This document shows, piece by piece, positions 11,245-24,305 of a stretch of DNA of 64,000 bases. Within the stretch, counting starts at the first letter, position 1. Every line of letters starts with the position of its first letter. The stretch spans positions 558,001 to 622,000 of the forward strand of contig CP021221.1 in NCBI GenBank assembly GCA_003999685.1. The letters run 5' to 3'. This stretch comes from Taiwanofungus camphoratus. Lineage: Eukaryota > Basidiomycota > Agaricomycetes > Polyporales > Taiwanofungaceae. The notes under the pieces were generated by a model. The model saw only the letters and a program-made list of their open reading frames with translations. It made no database searches and was not told the DNA's origin. The position numbers and the translations under genes are program-made.

Positions 11245-12084
11245 CGGTAGTTCGGGCTTACAACAAGCTTATCGTGTATATACCTCCTGAGGCCTTATCG
11301 ATGTGTCTTCTGCGTATAGTTTCAATGCACATACCTTGATTCGAACCTTCCTGCAGTCTACCTGTCAGCTATATTAGCAGAGGAGACTCAGTACTTCCTC
11401 TATATTTTCATCGAAACGAACGAGGTCTAGTGGTCCGCTTGTCAACAAGGTAGTGCTGTATACCCACATCGTCTCTCCTGTCGTTGTGGTGCTTACTCTG
11501 TTCTATCAAGAATGGCACACTGCCCTGATATTGATGAAAGCAACCACAGCCGTGAACGTTGAGAGGTTACAGAATTAGAATGAAAGTATAAGATTCTACC
11601 TTTTGAAGGTTAAAACTTACCTGATGCACGCAAAGATTTGGATAGAGCTACTCCTGATGTCATACTAGCTCGAGTGAGGGATCGTGTCCAAGAGTATGAC
11701 GGCAAAGGGGCTCGGTGAAAGCTGCGGTAGAGTCAAACAGAGAGAAGCGTCATAAGTAACGCGGTCTGGTATGAGGTACAAGACTAGCCCATAAGACAAT
11801 GATGCGGGTCAAATAGACGGTGTGAGCCCTAAGGACCATCCTAGCAAAGTTGTCAACATCTGTATCCTTCAAAGCCCTGTTCCGAACTCACAGTTATATA
11901 ATCGTCCCGTCTCCGGTGGACATCAATGTAGCGATAAGAAAGGGAATTCCCGAGTCATCCACCATATTTGGTCATGGTTGCCGCACGCTGCCGACAGTGG
12001 CCGCGAACGCCATAAATAAGGTTTGTGCGTGTCTTGTTGCGCTTTACCTTTCATCTACTTGGTTCCTCTCAAAGTACAGTAGCC
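11245..12084. promoter_or_regulatory. Upstream region of RAD16, no gene seen
   Basis: No convincing coding frame was found. A TATA-like tatata at 11895-11900 lies about 185 bases before the RAD16 start and could be its core promoter. The assignment rests on position only. Confidence 0.3.
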
Positions 12085-15000
12085 ATGCCACGTACGCGCC
12101 AGAGTGCACGCAGCAGCGCGTCTGCATCCCTGTCAAACACGCCGATGACAGCTCAATCGCCCATGTTCAGCACCAGAAACTCCAAACAATCAACGCCTGA
12201 CACTTCCGACCTTGACACAGACGTGAACAAGCTTGCTGTGCAGACAAGAAGGTCGACAAGATCCATCACCATGGCTAAGAATGGCAAGAAGCGCGCGTTA
12301 GAGAGCGAAGCAGAGGATGCCGATGTATCAGTCGTAGCAAGGCCATCGAAGCGGAGGGCGATGAAAGGCAATGCCTATGTTGATATAATCGTGAAGAAGC
12401 AAGCGACAAAGGTTGATATTGCCTACTAACATGAAAGCGAGCGAAAACTGAGTCGTTACACCAACAGACGCGCAATGGTAACAAGCCGTCGTTGAAAGGA
12501 AAGGTCATGTCAAGAGCCGTATCGGAGTCTGAAGACGACGGAGCAAGCGAAGAAAATGAAGATGACCTTGAAGACGCAGAAATTGACGAATCTGACGATA
12601 GTGGTTCAGAATATGAGGCATCTGACGACGACGTAGTCCCTGAAGGTAGATATCAAGACAATGATGCTCCAGAAGATACATTCGAGGACAGCCTGTCAGC
12701 GAAGGGCATTGACGACGACGAGGTGATGTTAGACGCTGCAATCCAGATGTCTCTAGACACAGCACGTCAGGACCGAAGTCGTGCCGCAGGTCTGTCGACC
12801 GCCGGCGCGGGGTCATCAAAATCGCGAGCCCCTATCAACAAAGCTGCTGCTCTGCGAGCGGCCGCTGCGGAGCGTCGTCTGAAGCAAGATTTCGATGTTG
12901 ATGATTTCGGGATGTCTGATTCCGAGACTCGCTCAGCATCCTCGTCCGAAGATGAACCCCTTGCCAGAGGCATAGGCATAGGCAAGGGCAAAGGCAGCAA
13001 GAGCAAGAGCAAGAGCAAGGCGACGATGTTGAAGGATATCACCAGCTCGCCCAAACAGATGTCTATCCCGGAACTGCGAAGACAGAGGCAGGAACGCCGC
13101 CGGCTTGCAAGACTTGCAAAAGGGGCCAACAAGAAGGAGGAAGCCGAGTTATGCAAGAAGCTCGGTCGTAAGTTGACTATGGTGTGTTTCTTCTTGGTTC
13201 GTGTATTTGCTCGTACATACGTACATTTGCAGGCAGAGAAGACCATGGTGGCATTGCACAAACATCATTCTGAACTGAAGGATGTCTGGGGTGATCTTAA
13301 ACGAGAGATACCCATTGTCATACCGCAAAGGGCTGAACAGCCTCCCAATATGAATGTTACACTTCTACCGTTCCAGCTCGAAAGTCTCTACTGGATGAGG
13401 AATCAAGAGAAAGGGGCTTGGAAAGGCGGTATATTGGCGGTAAGTTGACGCATCGCTATAACGAAATCTTATTGTTGACTGTTTCCGTCTTCTTGTAGGA
13501 TGAAATGGGGTAAGCCAGGCCTGCTATTTATCAGGACTGTTGGCTGACACGCGCAACATTTTAGCATGGGAAAGACCATCCAAATGATTTCACTTCTGGT
13601 CTCTGAAGACGGGGCAAAGCCCAACCTTGTAATTGCGTGCGTCCTGATTGCATATGATTATGCCTGTTGCTGATTATATGCATATGCCATAGGCCCACGG
13701 TTGCCGTCATGCAATGGCGGAATGAGATTGAGGCTCATACGAACGGCTTCAAGGTCCTAGTCTGGCACGGATCATCCAGAGAATCAGATATCAAGGAACT
13801 CAAGAAATATGACGTCGTCAGTCATCTTGCACGATCATGACCACGTTTTCCCGCTCACGTTCCGTTCCAGGTCCTGACAACATATGCTATCCTCGAGAGC
13901 TGCTTCCGCAAACAAGAGAGTGGCTTTAAGCGCAAGGGCAAGATTATCAAGGAGAAGTCACCTCTTCATTCCATCAAATGGAATAGAATTATTGTGAGCA
14001 CTTTCTTATAACTTCGATCATACGCTTGATCAAGAACATGCAATGCTACAGCTCGATGAGGCACACAACATCAAGGAACGATCCACGAATACCGCGAAGG
14101 CAACATTCGAATTACAGGGCAATTACAGATGGTGTCTATCCGGGACACCCCTACAGAACCGGGTTGGCGAACTGTACAGTCTTGTGCGATTCCTAGGTGG
14201 GGATCCGTTCTCGTACTATTTCTGTGAGTATTGTCGCGAGATCTCCGCCGAGTAACAGGACGCTCATGTGTGGATGCTAGGTAAACAATGTGACTGCAAA
14301 TCATTGCACTGGAAATTTAGTGATAAGCGCAGCTGTGACGGTGCGTATGTTAGAAGCTCATTTGGGACCTTTTAATAATACTTCCCGTGCTTTCCAGAGT
14401 GTGGTCACAGTCCTATGAAACATGTATGTGTAGTTTGACAGTCAATCGGTCCGTATACGCTCGTGCTAACGAGTTCTTCGACGTAGACATGTCTCTGGAA
14501 CAACGAGATTCTAACCCCTATACAGAAGAATGGCATGGTCGGTCCGGGCAGGGCTGCATTCAAGAAGCTCAAGGTCTTGCTTGATAGAATGATGCTGCGC
14601 AGGACGAAGGTCTGCCTGCCCCTTTAGAATCCAATGCTAATCGGTGGTCATATTGAATGAACTCTAGTTGCAAAGGGCTGACGACCTTGGCCTCCCACCA
14701 CGCACGGTAGTTGTAAGACGAGACTACTTCAGCCCGGAGGAGAAGGAGCTCTACCTGTCATTGTTCTCAGATGCTAAGCGGCAATTTAACACCTATGTCG
14801 ACTCTGGCACTGTGCTGAACAGTAAGTTAACATCATCGCCCTAGTTGGTCAAATAAGCTGAAACGTGGGCTCTCATTTCAGACTATTCTAACATTTTTAG
14901 CTTGTGAGTGGATCTGAAACACACTTGTATACACTGTGATTGAAAAGCGCGTCAGACTGACACGTATGCGGCAAATGGCTTGCCATCCTGACCTCGTTTT

Positions 15001-16351
15001 GAAAAGTAAGAATAATGCCAGAACATTCCTCCAAGACGAAACCGGTGAAGCAACCGTTTGCCGACTTTGCAATGACATCGCAGAAGACGCTATACAGGCG
15101 AAATGCAGACATATCTTTGACCGGGAATGCATCAAGCAGTATCTGAGCACCATTGATGAAGGACATGTATGTGTCATACTATGAAACGTCAGCATAGTTC
15201 CTCACCGTTGGATCCTGTAGCCTGAATGCCCAGTCTGCCATCTTCCTCTCACGATCGACTTAGAAGCGCCTGCACTTGAATTGGAGGAAAACGCCAAGCC
15301 GCGTCAGGGCATTCTTGGTCGACTCGACCTCGACAAGTGGCGTTCGTCGTCAAAGATTGAGGCGCTCATTGAAGAGCTGAGTAACCTCAGAAAACGGGAC
15401 GCCACCACTAAAAGCCTCGTCTTCAGCCAATTTGTCAACTTCCTTGATTTGATCGCCTTCAGACTGCAGAAAGCAGGTTTCACTGTAAGGATTACCCTAG
15501 ATGCGCTGAATACGCTTTTAGTCTTGGTATCATTATGCTGACTTGAACTTCAGGTCTGCCGTCTAGAGGGAACGATGAGTCCTCAAGCTCGTGATGCAAC
15601 AATTCAATATTTCAGTATGCCTTCGTCCCCCCTGGTTTTTGACGAGATAGCTGATTCCTGTTTAGTGAACAATGTGCATGTTACCGTTTTCTTGGTCAGC
15701 TTGAAGGCAGGAGGTGTGGCGCTAAATCTGACAGAGGCGTCACGCGTCTTTTTGATGGACAGTTGGTGGAATCCAGCGGTAAAGTCAATGTTTACATCAG
15801 AATTGACGGCCATCTGACGTGCCTTTTCCTCTTTCGTCCAGGTCGAGTATCGTGAGTGCTACAACGCATAATTGTATGATGTTGCATGGCTGACCGGACA
15901 CAGAGGCCATGGATCGTATCCATCGACTGGGTCAGCATCGGCCTGTTGAAGTTGTCAAATTGGTAATTGAGGATAGCATTGAAAGCCGTATCATCCAAGT
16001 ACGGAGTTTGGTTCATCTCAACCCGTGTAATTTTCAGCTGACCGTCGCGGTTCCGTCCACAGCTGCAAGACAAGAAAGCCGCCATGGTGGATGCCACGCT
16101 GTCGACAGATGATTCGGTGCGTTTCATGTCAAATCTCATCCTTTCGTCTCCGCTCACTGTTACGACCAGGCTATGGGAAAATTGACCCCCGAAGACGTAA
16201 GTCTCGTTGTTGCTTGACAACTGATAGAACTGATGACAAACCTGTCAACTTGTTCCGCGCGCCTGTGCAGCTCGGGTTCCTTTTCAGGGTAAGTCCCTGT
16301 TGCAACTTTCAGTGTCGTGATCCTTCTGACGTCAATACATTTTAGCTGTGA
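12085..16351 (+). CDS. RAD16: Rad16-type SNF2 ATPase with RING finger (global-genome nucleotide excision repair)
   Basis: A DNA-dependent ATPase and probable E3 ligase. In yeast the Rad7-Rad16 complex recognises damage in non-transcribed DNA. The start at 12085 ([20 protein letters not shown]) is the first in-frame ATG after a stop-rich leader. The N-terminus is acidic and Ser/Lys-rich with an SKSKSK tract near 13005. The helicase core follows: Walker A in GGILADEMGMGKT (split by an intron near 13440-13565), DEAH at about 14055, and SGTPLQNR near 14140. Inserted between the two lobes is a C3HC4 RING (CRLC..C..H..C..C...CPVC, about 15060-15240), the hallmark of Rad16. Lobe 2 ends with [13 protein letters not shown] and RIHRLGQ. 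The C-terminus LGFLFRL is assembled from two tiny exons, with the stop at 16349-16351. About fifteen introns, some flanking exons under 30 bases. Looks intact. Confidence 0.93.
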
Positions 16352-16588
16352 GATCGCAGCAAATGCTTAGATTTCTATCGGGCTCAAGTATCGAACATCG
16401 AACCACGCGTGAGATTTCACTAGTCTTTGTACTCATGAAGTTTGCTGTCGTTGCGTATCTCGTTTGTTGCTACCTATACTATATGTTTGTACCATTTCTA
16501 GGAGCATTTTTGTTTATTAGTATTCCTCTGGTGTTGGATGACACAGCACTATTAGACGACCCAAATTTACTCTATATACAAAGGCTTC

Positions 16589-17453
16589 TTAATAAACACC
16601 CGGAAGCAGCCTGTACGGTGTTCTTTCGGCCCAATCATCCCACTGCTTTCCAAATTCGCTCCTGAGGACCTTGTCTTCTGCATTTGTTCGCCCTATCAGT
16701 CCTGCCGGCAGGATCATCAGCATGGCAAACCACAGGCAGGCGAACGTCACTCCTGTCAGGGTCGTCCACAACCCGATGCCCTCGCTCCACCAAGAGCCAG
16801 GGCTCAGCTGGATGAGCGCGATGCCGGTCAGGGCCGATATACTGCCGGTGTAGGCCGGATGGCGCACGACGGAATAGGGCCCGGAGGTGACGAGCCTGTG
16901 GTCTTCGCGCACGGCGAGCTCGAAGGTGAAGAACAGCCCGAGGTGGCGGTAGCAGGCGAGGCGGATGAGGGTGCCCGTTGCGATGAGCGCCCATCCGAGA
17001 AGGAAGCGCGCGGTCATCCGGATCTTGTAGCTCGTTGCAGAGGACAGGACCTGAAACAGTGGGGCCCAAATGGGATGTGAAGATGCGAGTTGGCCCGTGG
17101 GCAGGTGCCGTAAGAGAATGATGGCCGTCTCGCACAGGGACGTGAACCAGATTGAGGGCTGGAGACATGAGCGATGAGAGACTCGTGGCAGGATTTTGGG
17201 AATAGAACTTACGGTCACAATGAGGGTGGGGAGCCAGCGCACCGTGGCGCGCAAACCCTTCGGTTCTACGCCGACAAATTTGGCCTCCTCATTCTTCTTG
17301 GGAGTGGGTTGTGGAGGGGTGCCACACTAATCAGACACCATGCCACCGATATACAATGTCAGTGTTGACTTGTATAGTCTACGAGACACATACCAGCTGG
17401 CAGAAGTACGCGGCGGAAAGCAGGAGTGGTACTTTAATGAGTTCAATGGACAT
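16589..17453 (-). CDS. Isoprenylcysteine carboxyl methyltransferase-like membrane protein
   Basis: A member of the ICMT/Ste14 family, which methylates the C-terminal prenylcysteine of Ras, Rho and mating pheromones in the ER membrane. From the start at 17453 (MSIELIKVPLLLSAAYFCQL) two introns are removed (about 17327-17392 and 17161-17214). The product, roughly 240 residues, has several hydrophobic helices. The family signature is clear near the C-terminus: a LVTSGPYSVVRHPAY stretch, then a long membrane hairpin, and the E..L..EFG..W..W segment that ends in RTPYRLLPGVY. The gene converges on RAD16 with 237 bases between the stops. Because basidiomycetes often carry several ICMT-like paralogues, I cannot say whether this is the true Ste14 orthologue. 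Confidence 0.85.
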
Positions 17454-18365
17454 TGTCGATGTCGGGAGAGTGCTTGATTGAATGTTGCCTGATATTCGCA
17501 TTCTTCGGCTAGATTTTATAGTCCACTGAAAAGCGAATTTTCGTTATTTCATAGCGCACAGACGTCGGCACGAGCGCCAATGCACTGCTCTAGTGCCAAT
17601 TCTCGGCAGATCCGGGATGTGAGTTGATGCAGCCCATCCCTGTAAGCTGCTCCGACCCGGTCAGCGGACCGTTCAGTATTCTCAAGGCACCCGCCTAGCT
17701 TTTTGGTGCGAGGACGGAACTTGCGAATTGTAAATTGCATTAGTCTGGAATCTCCGCAAGAGGCAACTTCAGGAAAGGATTCGGCAAATTAGCGCTGAGA
17801 GCCTAAATGAAACATCGTCACTCCCAGATCTCTGTAGTCGCGGGAATATATTGCGCAGAATTGCTTGCGAGAATTGCGGAATGCGTGCTGTTATCGACAT
17901 GGCGGAACACGATGAACGCTTACATGGGCAAGCTTCAATGAGGCCGATATCGGAAGGGAAACCCTATATAAGAACAGCACTTTCCGGTTGTAGTTTGATT
18001 GGAGCTATATCTGCACGCTGTGCAAGGCCGGCGCACTCTATGTTTCCACCATGACTCATGCCGTAATCCAATGCCGAGGGGGATAACGGAAAGGAGTCAT
18101 AAGACAAAGTCTACTATGAGGAGAGCGTCAAGGTGCGCAACAGATGCGGCACGACGCAAACCACAGCAGTTGCCTAAACAATTGTAGGTTCCCCGTGATT
18201 ATCACATGGCCCAAATATCTCTTCTCTCAGTGGGCCGGCAGTGTCCGGCTTATTTCCCCAAACTTCCCACCCCGGATTCGGCACTGATCGAGCCCGGTTC
18301 GTCGTGCATGCGTGAACCTCAGCAGACACAGACGAGTCTCCACTTTCAATCTTGCAGCGAACGGA
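17454..18365. promoter_or_regulatory. Divergent intergenic region between ICMT-like and b5-ACAD genes
   Basis: This 0.9 kb stretch separates two genes reading away from each other. A plus-strand TATA-like tatataa at 17965-17971 may serve the downstream gene with a long leader. No coding frame of note. Confidence 0.35.
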
Positions 18366-20575
18366 ATGTCTGCCCAGGGCATGAAGACATTCACCGTCGA
18401 AGAGGTTGCTCAGGTATTATTCATTTCTTCTCGTATTTGCGCTGGCATCCCTAATTTCACAATATAAACTTGAAGCACAATAAGGAGGGCGACCTAGTGA
18501 GTTAGTGTATCTCGTGTCTTATGCATCGCATTAAATCAATGCATGCAGTGGATCATAATCGATTCGAAAGTGTACAACATCTCTAGATTTGCGGATCTAC
18601 ATCCAGGAGGCACTGGCATCTTGTTAACAGAATCCATAGGTATTCAGTCTGCACTGCATCCGTCAGACTCGACTGAATAAAAATCTTAGCGGGAAAGGAT
18701 GCTACTCAGGCATTCTTCGGCTTGCATCGGCACGAAGTGCTCCTAAGGCCACAGTATGCTCGTCTGCAGATAGGTACCATTGCAGGCGAAGAACCGATTA
18801 TCAAGCCATTGGCTGCAGGCGAGGCCTCGCAGGTACCCTATGCCGAGCCTTCATGGCTAGCCTCGGGATTTTTCAGTCCCTACTATAATGAAGGGCACAG
18901 GAAATTCCAGCAAGCGATGCGCAAGTTTGCAGTGGAGGTTGTTCAACCTGACGCCGTGAAATGCGAAGAGAACGGCAAGCGAATATCTCAAGAAGTGGTG
19001 GACAAGTTGTGGTAGGTGCACTATCCGTCATATCACCTTTGTTGTGTTCGGAGACATCGTCAACAGCGAGATGAACATTCCCGCTATGCGCCTGGGACCA
19101 GGAAAGCATCTCAAGAGTCGAACACTTCTTGGCGGTGTTGTCACACCAGAAGAATTTGATCACTTCCACGAGGTACATCTCACCGCCTCCCTCTGTCGCG
19201 AGTGCTGACCACTCTTAGCTCATTGTCAACTTTGAACTTGCTCGTTTCGGTACACGAGCTTATATAGACGGCCTACTCGCCGGCCAAGTCATCGGTCTCC
19301 CACCGGTGCTGAACTACGGTTCCCCGGAGCTGAAAGCCAAAGTAGTTCCCGAGGTCCTCTCCGGGAAGAAGTTTATCTGTCTGGCTATCAGCGAGGCCTT
19401 CGCTGGCAGCGATGTTGCAGGCCTGCAGACAACAGCTGTCAGGAATGGTGACGAATGGGTTATTACGGGCACCAAGAAGTTCGTCATTCACAATGGTACT
19501 AAGTACCGGTCTGAGCAACTCATTCGTCAGATGGATCACAAACGGGACGTTCGCAGATTACTTCACAGTCGGATGCAGAAGCAAGGTCTGTCCTGCCTTG
19601 TATGTTGCACCGCGATCCTAAGTCCGCATGGACATTGCCCCATCAGGATGGCTACGTCGTGATCCTTGTCCCGCGCTCCGACGATGTCTCGACTAAGGCA
19701 ATCAAGACCGCTTATTCGTCGACGGCGGGCACCGCATACGTCACATTCGAGAAGGCTCGCGTGCCTGTCGCGAACACGCTCGGGAAGGTTGGCCAGGGCC
19801 TGCAGGTTATCCTGAGCAACTTCAACCACGAGCGCTGGATGATCATCTGCACGAGCCTCAGCGCGCAGCGGCTAGTCGTGGAGGAATGTCTGAAGTACGT
19901 GCTGCCCGGTGATATGGTCGGTATGGTGTCTGAATGCTCACGATGAATGTGCAGATGGGTGAACCAGCGCATGGTGTTCGGCAAGCCGCTCAGCTCACAG
20001 GCAGTGGTGCGCGCCAAGCTGGCGAGCATGATTGCGCGGGTCGAGGCATGCCAGAACTGGCTTGAGTCTGTCACGCACCAGATGAACAACGTGCGCTCGA
20101 TTTTCTCCGATGTGAAATGATGGCGCCTCATCTTCATGCAGATGACATACGATGAGCAGTCTGATAAGCTGGCAGGACAAATTGGGCTGTTGAAACAGTA
20201 TGTATCATCCTCACCGGTGATCGCTCTGCGTCCGGACTCGAGCTCATTACGCAATATGACTCACGCTTTCCCGCAGGTTCGTGACACGGACAGGTCGTGA
20301 AACTGCCGAAGACTCGACGCAGATATTCGGCGGGCGGTCGATCACGGCGAGCGGTATGGGAAAGTTGATTGAGAATGTACGTGCTCTCCGGCATCCTCTC
20401 CCACACTTCCTGGTGATGCTCCCTTTTGCTGACGATATTGCCATGAATCACCTCCGCTACGTAGTTCCATCGCACATCTCCTTATGATGCTATTCTGGGC
20501 GGCCAGGAAGATGTGCTGGGGGATCTGGGCGTGAGACAAGCTATCAAGAAGATGCCAAAGAATTCGAGGCTGTGA
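18366..20575 (+). CDS. Cytochrome b5 / acyl-CoA dehydrogenase fusion
   Basis: The N-terminal 90 residues form a cytochrome b5 haem domain (FTVEEVAQHN, WIIIDSKVYNISRFADLHPG with the HPGG haem ligand, and a second histidine in FFGLHRHE). After a linker comes an acyl-CoA dehydrogenase: ARFGTRAYIDGL, ISEAFAGSDVAGLQT for FAD/substrate binding, GTKKWITNGTFADYF (joined across an intron at about 19480-19531), LSAQRLVVEECL, and the C-terminal QIFGGRS and FHRTSPYDAILGG. The fused form is common in fungi. Its substrate is not known from sequence, but a role in fatty acyl-CoA oxidation with electrons passed to or from the b5 domain is a fair inference. The start at 18366 is followed five codons later by another ATG. 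About ten short introns. The terminal exon begins at 20465, and the stop TGA is at 20573-20575. Confidence 0.9.
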
Positions 20576-20929
20576 ATCGTGAACTCGGAAATCATACAGG
20601 CTGCGGTGTACTAATCCGTGGGCCATTTGCTGACATCCTTTCGCTGTACTACGCTACTTCAACGTCGTTAGGCATGCAATACAGTCTGTTACTCGCGTTT
20701 GACATCCGACAATTTTCCACGACTGGACGTCGGATCTTCGAGCTTTCGATCGTGATCGAGTCAGAACCTGAGCCTGAGTTGACTTTCGCTGTCCCTATTT
20801 ATAATTGTATACGACCGTACGCTGCGTTTTCGAGGACCTCCTGTGACAGTAATATTACATACCTGCTAGTAAAGCACCTTATCCCTCCTTCAAGGTTCAA
20901 TTACAACTACTGGCCGTGTATATTTCGGG
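20576..20929. other. Short intergenic region before TAD2
   Basis: Two genes in the same direction are separated by 354 bases. A long open frame crosses this stretch into the next gene, but it reads through the TAD2 introns and shows no protein motif. No other feature is seen. Confidence 0.4.
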
Positions 20930-21763
<834 letters not shown>

Positions 21764-22337
21764 GACTCTGCACGTTGACGATCGTCTGACAAGCGGCCTA
21801 TGGCGAAAAAGAGCTTTCACAGCAAGCTTTTCACACAGTGAATCCTCTCAGGATGCTGATCCATGTCACTGGGTGGCCCGACCGAAGTTGATAACGAGTA
21901 CAGAAAACTTGAGGTGTCTGCTCAATACGGACTTGCCAGCGCACCTGCTGCAAGCATTGGAACCCTTTCCCTACCTCGTGGAGTAGGCATCACGCAGTCG
22001 GCAATGGTGTGCTATCGGTACCCGCATCATGCCTTTGTTTCCATGCACTTTGCCTATTGTAGCAACCCCGTTCCACCTGTCAGACTGACCCTGCAGACCA
22101 AGCTAGATGTCTTGTCAAAAAGATGCACCATGCATGAAATGTGTGCATGATGAGTGGTGTGCTATTAGATGTAATTATGCGACATTAGCATGCAATAGAT
22201 ACAGTTCGAACCAACCCTCTATGTGTAATCTAAACACCAGCGCATGCAGGTCTGTCGCGCACGAAGCTCACCTTCTCCAGCCTCCATCGCGCGCTCTAAA
22301 GCCGCCGCAGCAGTTTTGATCGAAGGGTAGAACGATC
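21764..22337. other. Convergent intergenic region
   Basis: This 574-base gap lies between the 3' ends of TAD2 and the mitochondrial carrier gene and presumably holds both 3' untranslated regions. Reading frames are short and unconvincing. Confidence 0.4.
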
Positions 22338-23777
22338 TTAGCTTACCCTATTCGGCGTCTCGCCGTGTTTTCGCTGCTCCCGGCGCACCGCCGACGTGCG
22401 CAGGAGCCAAGCAAGGTTCTCGTAGACGACGAATGTGACGCAGGTGCCGGGCAGTACGCGTACGAGATTTGTACCTAGCCCTCGATAGAAGCCGCGGGCG
22501 CCTTCCTCGAGCCAGGTACGCTTGATGCAGGCAGGGATGGTGGGGTATAGGTGGGCCGTGGCATTGTTCTGCAATCACGTGAAATACATGTCAAGGGCAA
22601 GGATAACACGAAGCAGGTGTAGGGGAAGTCACCTACTTGAATGCGAGATCGGACTACTTGGTACGGATAAGTTATGGTGAGGGCGCCCAATTTGCTGGCG
22701 CCTGACATTATTGTGTATGCTGTGTTTGACTGCAGGTGCAGCGCTAAACAATCCGTTTATGGAGTAGGGCGACGGAGATGCTTACTAGTTTGTCATCTCC
22801 TGGTGTATACTCTTTTCCTGCCAAGGCAAACTGCCCTCGTTTCCGCTCGAAGCCCCATCGTTTCATTTCCTCGTACGCCATGAACTGTATTGCGCCATTG
22901 CTCACGCCGAAAAGAGCTAGCGAAGTTCCGCGGTAAAGACCGACGATCCCTTCTTTGCGATATATTGACGAAAGTCCGTCTAGTTGGAAGCCATTGGCGA
23001 ATAGTTCACCATCAGAGGCAAGCACGACTAATCATCGGGCGATAAGGTGCTCACGCCAGAGACTCCGGTATGATTCTGGGCTACCAGCCCGTGTCGTAAA
23101 CATTCGCACCTTGACTACCCATATTGGATTTGTCATTATCGCTGTGACAGCGCCTGCGAGTGGGCCAAGACTGTTAGAGGATCCAAAAGACTGGAAGATG
23201 GAGAGCTTGCGGACTCGCTTCTGCAGAAGCTAGCAGATATGATCCCGGAGATAACTTGTAATTGGGGTCACCGCCCGAAGCGTGAGTTTTGAGCATGTTG
23301 TAGCTATATCGCGGATGACACATGTAGCAATTAGAGCTTGAATGAAGTGAAAAATCACAGTAGGCTTACAATAGGAAATAGAACCCCCAGCTCGTTGCAT
23401 TGCCAGCAATATTCGGCCCCACACCTCGGTAGAGGCCTCTCCAGCCTTGCTGATCTTTGATGTCTTTCAGGGAGTACCATATCTGCTTTCCAATGCCACC
23501 CCGAGGATTCTCTGTTGCTACTTGGAATTTTATCTTGAGCAGATCCAAGGGGTGCATGCAGAGCACTGCGACGACTCCCGCGCCCAGCCCAGCGAAAGCA
23601 TGGTCCTACGACGTGAGTCAGAGACGAGCTCCCTCGCACTGAGGCGACAGACGCACAATTGCAGTCGATGGAAAGAAACTTGGGGGCTGTCTGGACATTC
23701 AGAACTCGAAAGTAATCCGAGTGTTCTGAATGGCGGAAGGTGAAGAATGGAGACTTTGTGGTGTCCGCGCTCGCCAT
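22338..23777 (-). CDS. Mitochondrial carrier family protein, FAD/folate (Flx1/SLC25A32) type
   Basis: An inner-membrane solute carrier with the three-fold repeat structure of the family. From the start at 23777 (MASADTTKSP), repeat 1 shows a PLDLLKIKFQV signature (P.D/E..K form) and GLYRGVGPNIAGN. Repeat 2 has GLYRGTSLALFGVSNGAIQF and YEEMKR. Repeat 3 has YPYQVVRSRIQ and GFYRGLGTNLVRVLPGTCVT. The combination of a weak first signature and SNGAIQFMAYEE points to the Flx1/SLC25A32 branch, which moves FAD or folate. The final codons AAT AGG GTA AGC TAA overlap a good donor (GTAAGC), so the last residues might instead come from an extra exon further left. The transported substrate cannot be read from sequence. 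About six introns. Confidence 0.85.
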
Positions 23778-24305
23778 GATCAGCAGCTAGCCGAACGGCG
23801 AGATCGCATCATGACCAAGAAGGGAAATAGATAAGATAAGATAAGCTTGCAGATGCGGACCTGTGCGGACGCTCTCGCTGTCCTCTGCCAAGTCGCCGCC
23901 GACTGAGTTCGAAGATCTACTAAACCGTCCCTGCCAAACAGTCCTCGCCCCCGCCTTCTTGACTCGTTCCGCAACACACGCTCGGTAACATTTTATCGAA
24001 GTTCTACCCCGCAGTCGATAGCAATCGCTAAGTGAGCGGCACTCATCGATAGCCATCAGTGCCTTGTTTCCAATAACATGTTACCAGGATAGTGCACGCA
24101 TCGAGGGTCACGCTGATTCAAGTGTTCCTTACTTGGATCCGGGTCGAGAACACTTCCGGGCAGCGGGTAGAATCGATTTAGATACACGCACAGATATAAA
24201 GCACATGCTCCCATCCTTGTCATGCGTGGTGCCATTTTACGTGCTTCAAACGCCCTTATAAGACGCGCTTCCAGGTCTTCGTTCCACACAACCTCGACGA
24301 GAGCC
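23778..24305. promoter_or_regulatory. Shared divergent promoter region
   Basis: This 528-base region lies between the carrier and prolyl oligopeptidase genes. It holds a short (gataa)n tract near 23829-23848. In-frame ATG 24222 lies upstream of the peptidase start used here and would add a basic, Ser/Arg-rich leader. Confidence 0.4.

Noticed and set aside
5441-12084. Known retroelement or DNA-transposon proteins in the gene desert
   Set aside because: No reverse transcriptase, integrase, transposase or helicase motif could be read in any frame, so the repeats are described without assignment to a family.
19480-19531. An apparent insertion in the acyl-CoA dehydrogenase after GTKK
   Set aside because: The extra residues are a 52-base intron (GTTCGT..CAG with a tactaag branch site). 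Removing it restores the family sequence GTKKWITNG.
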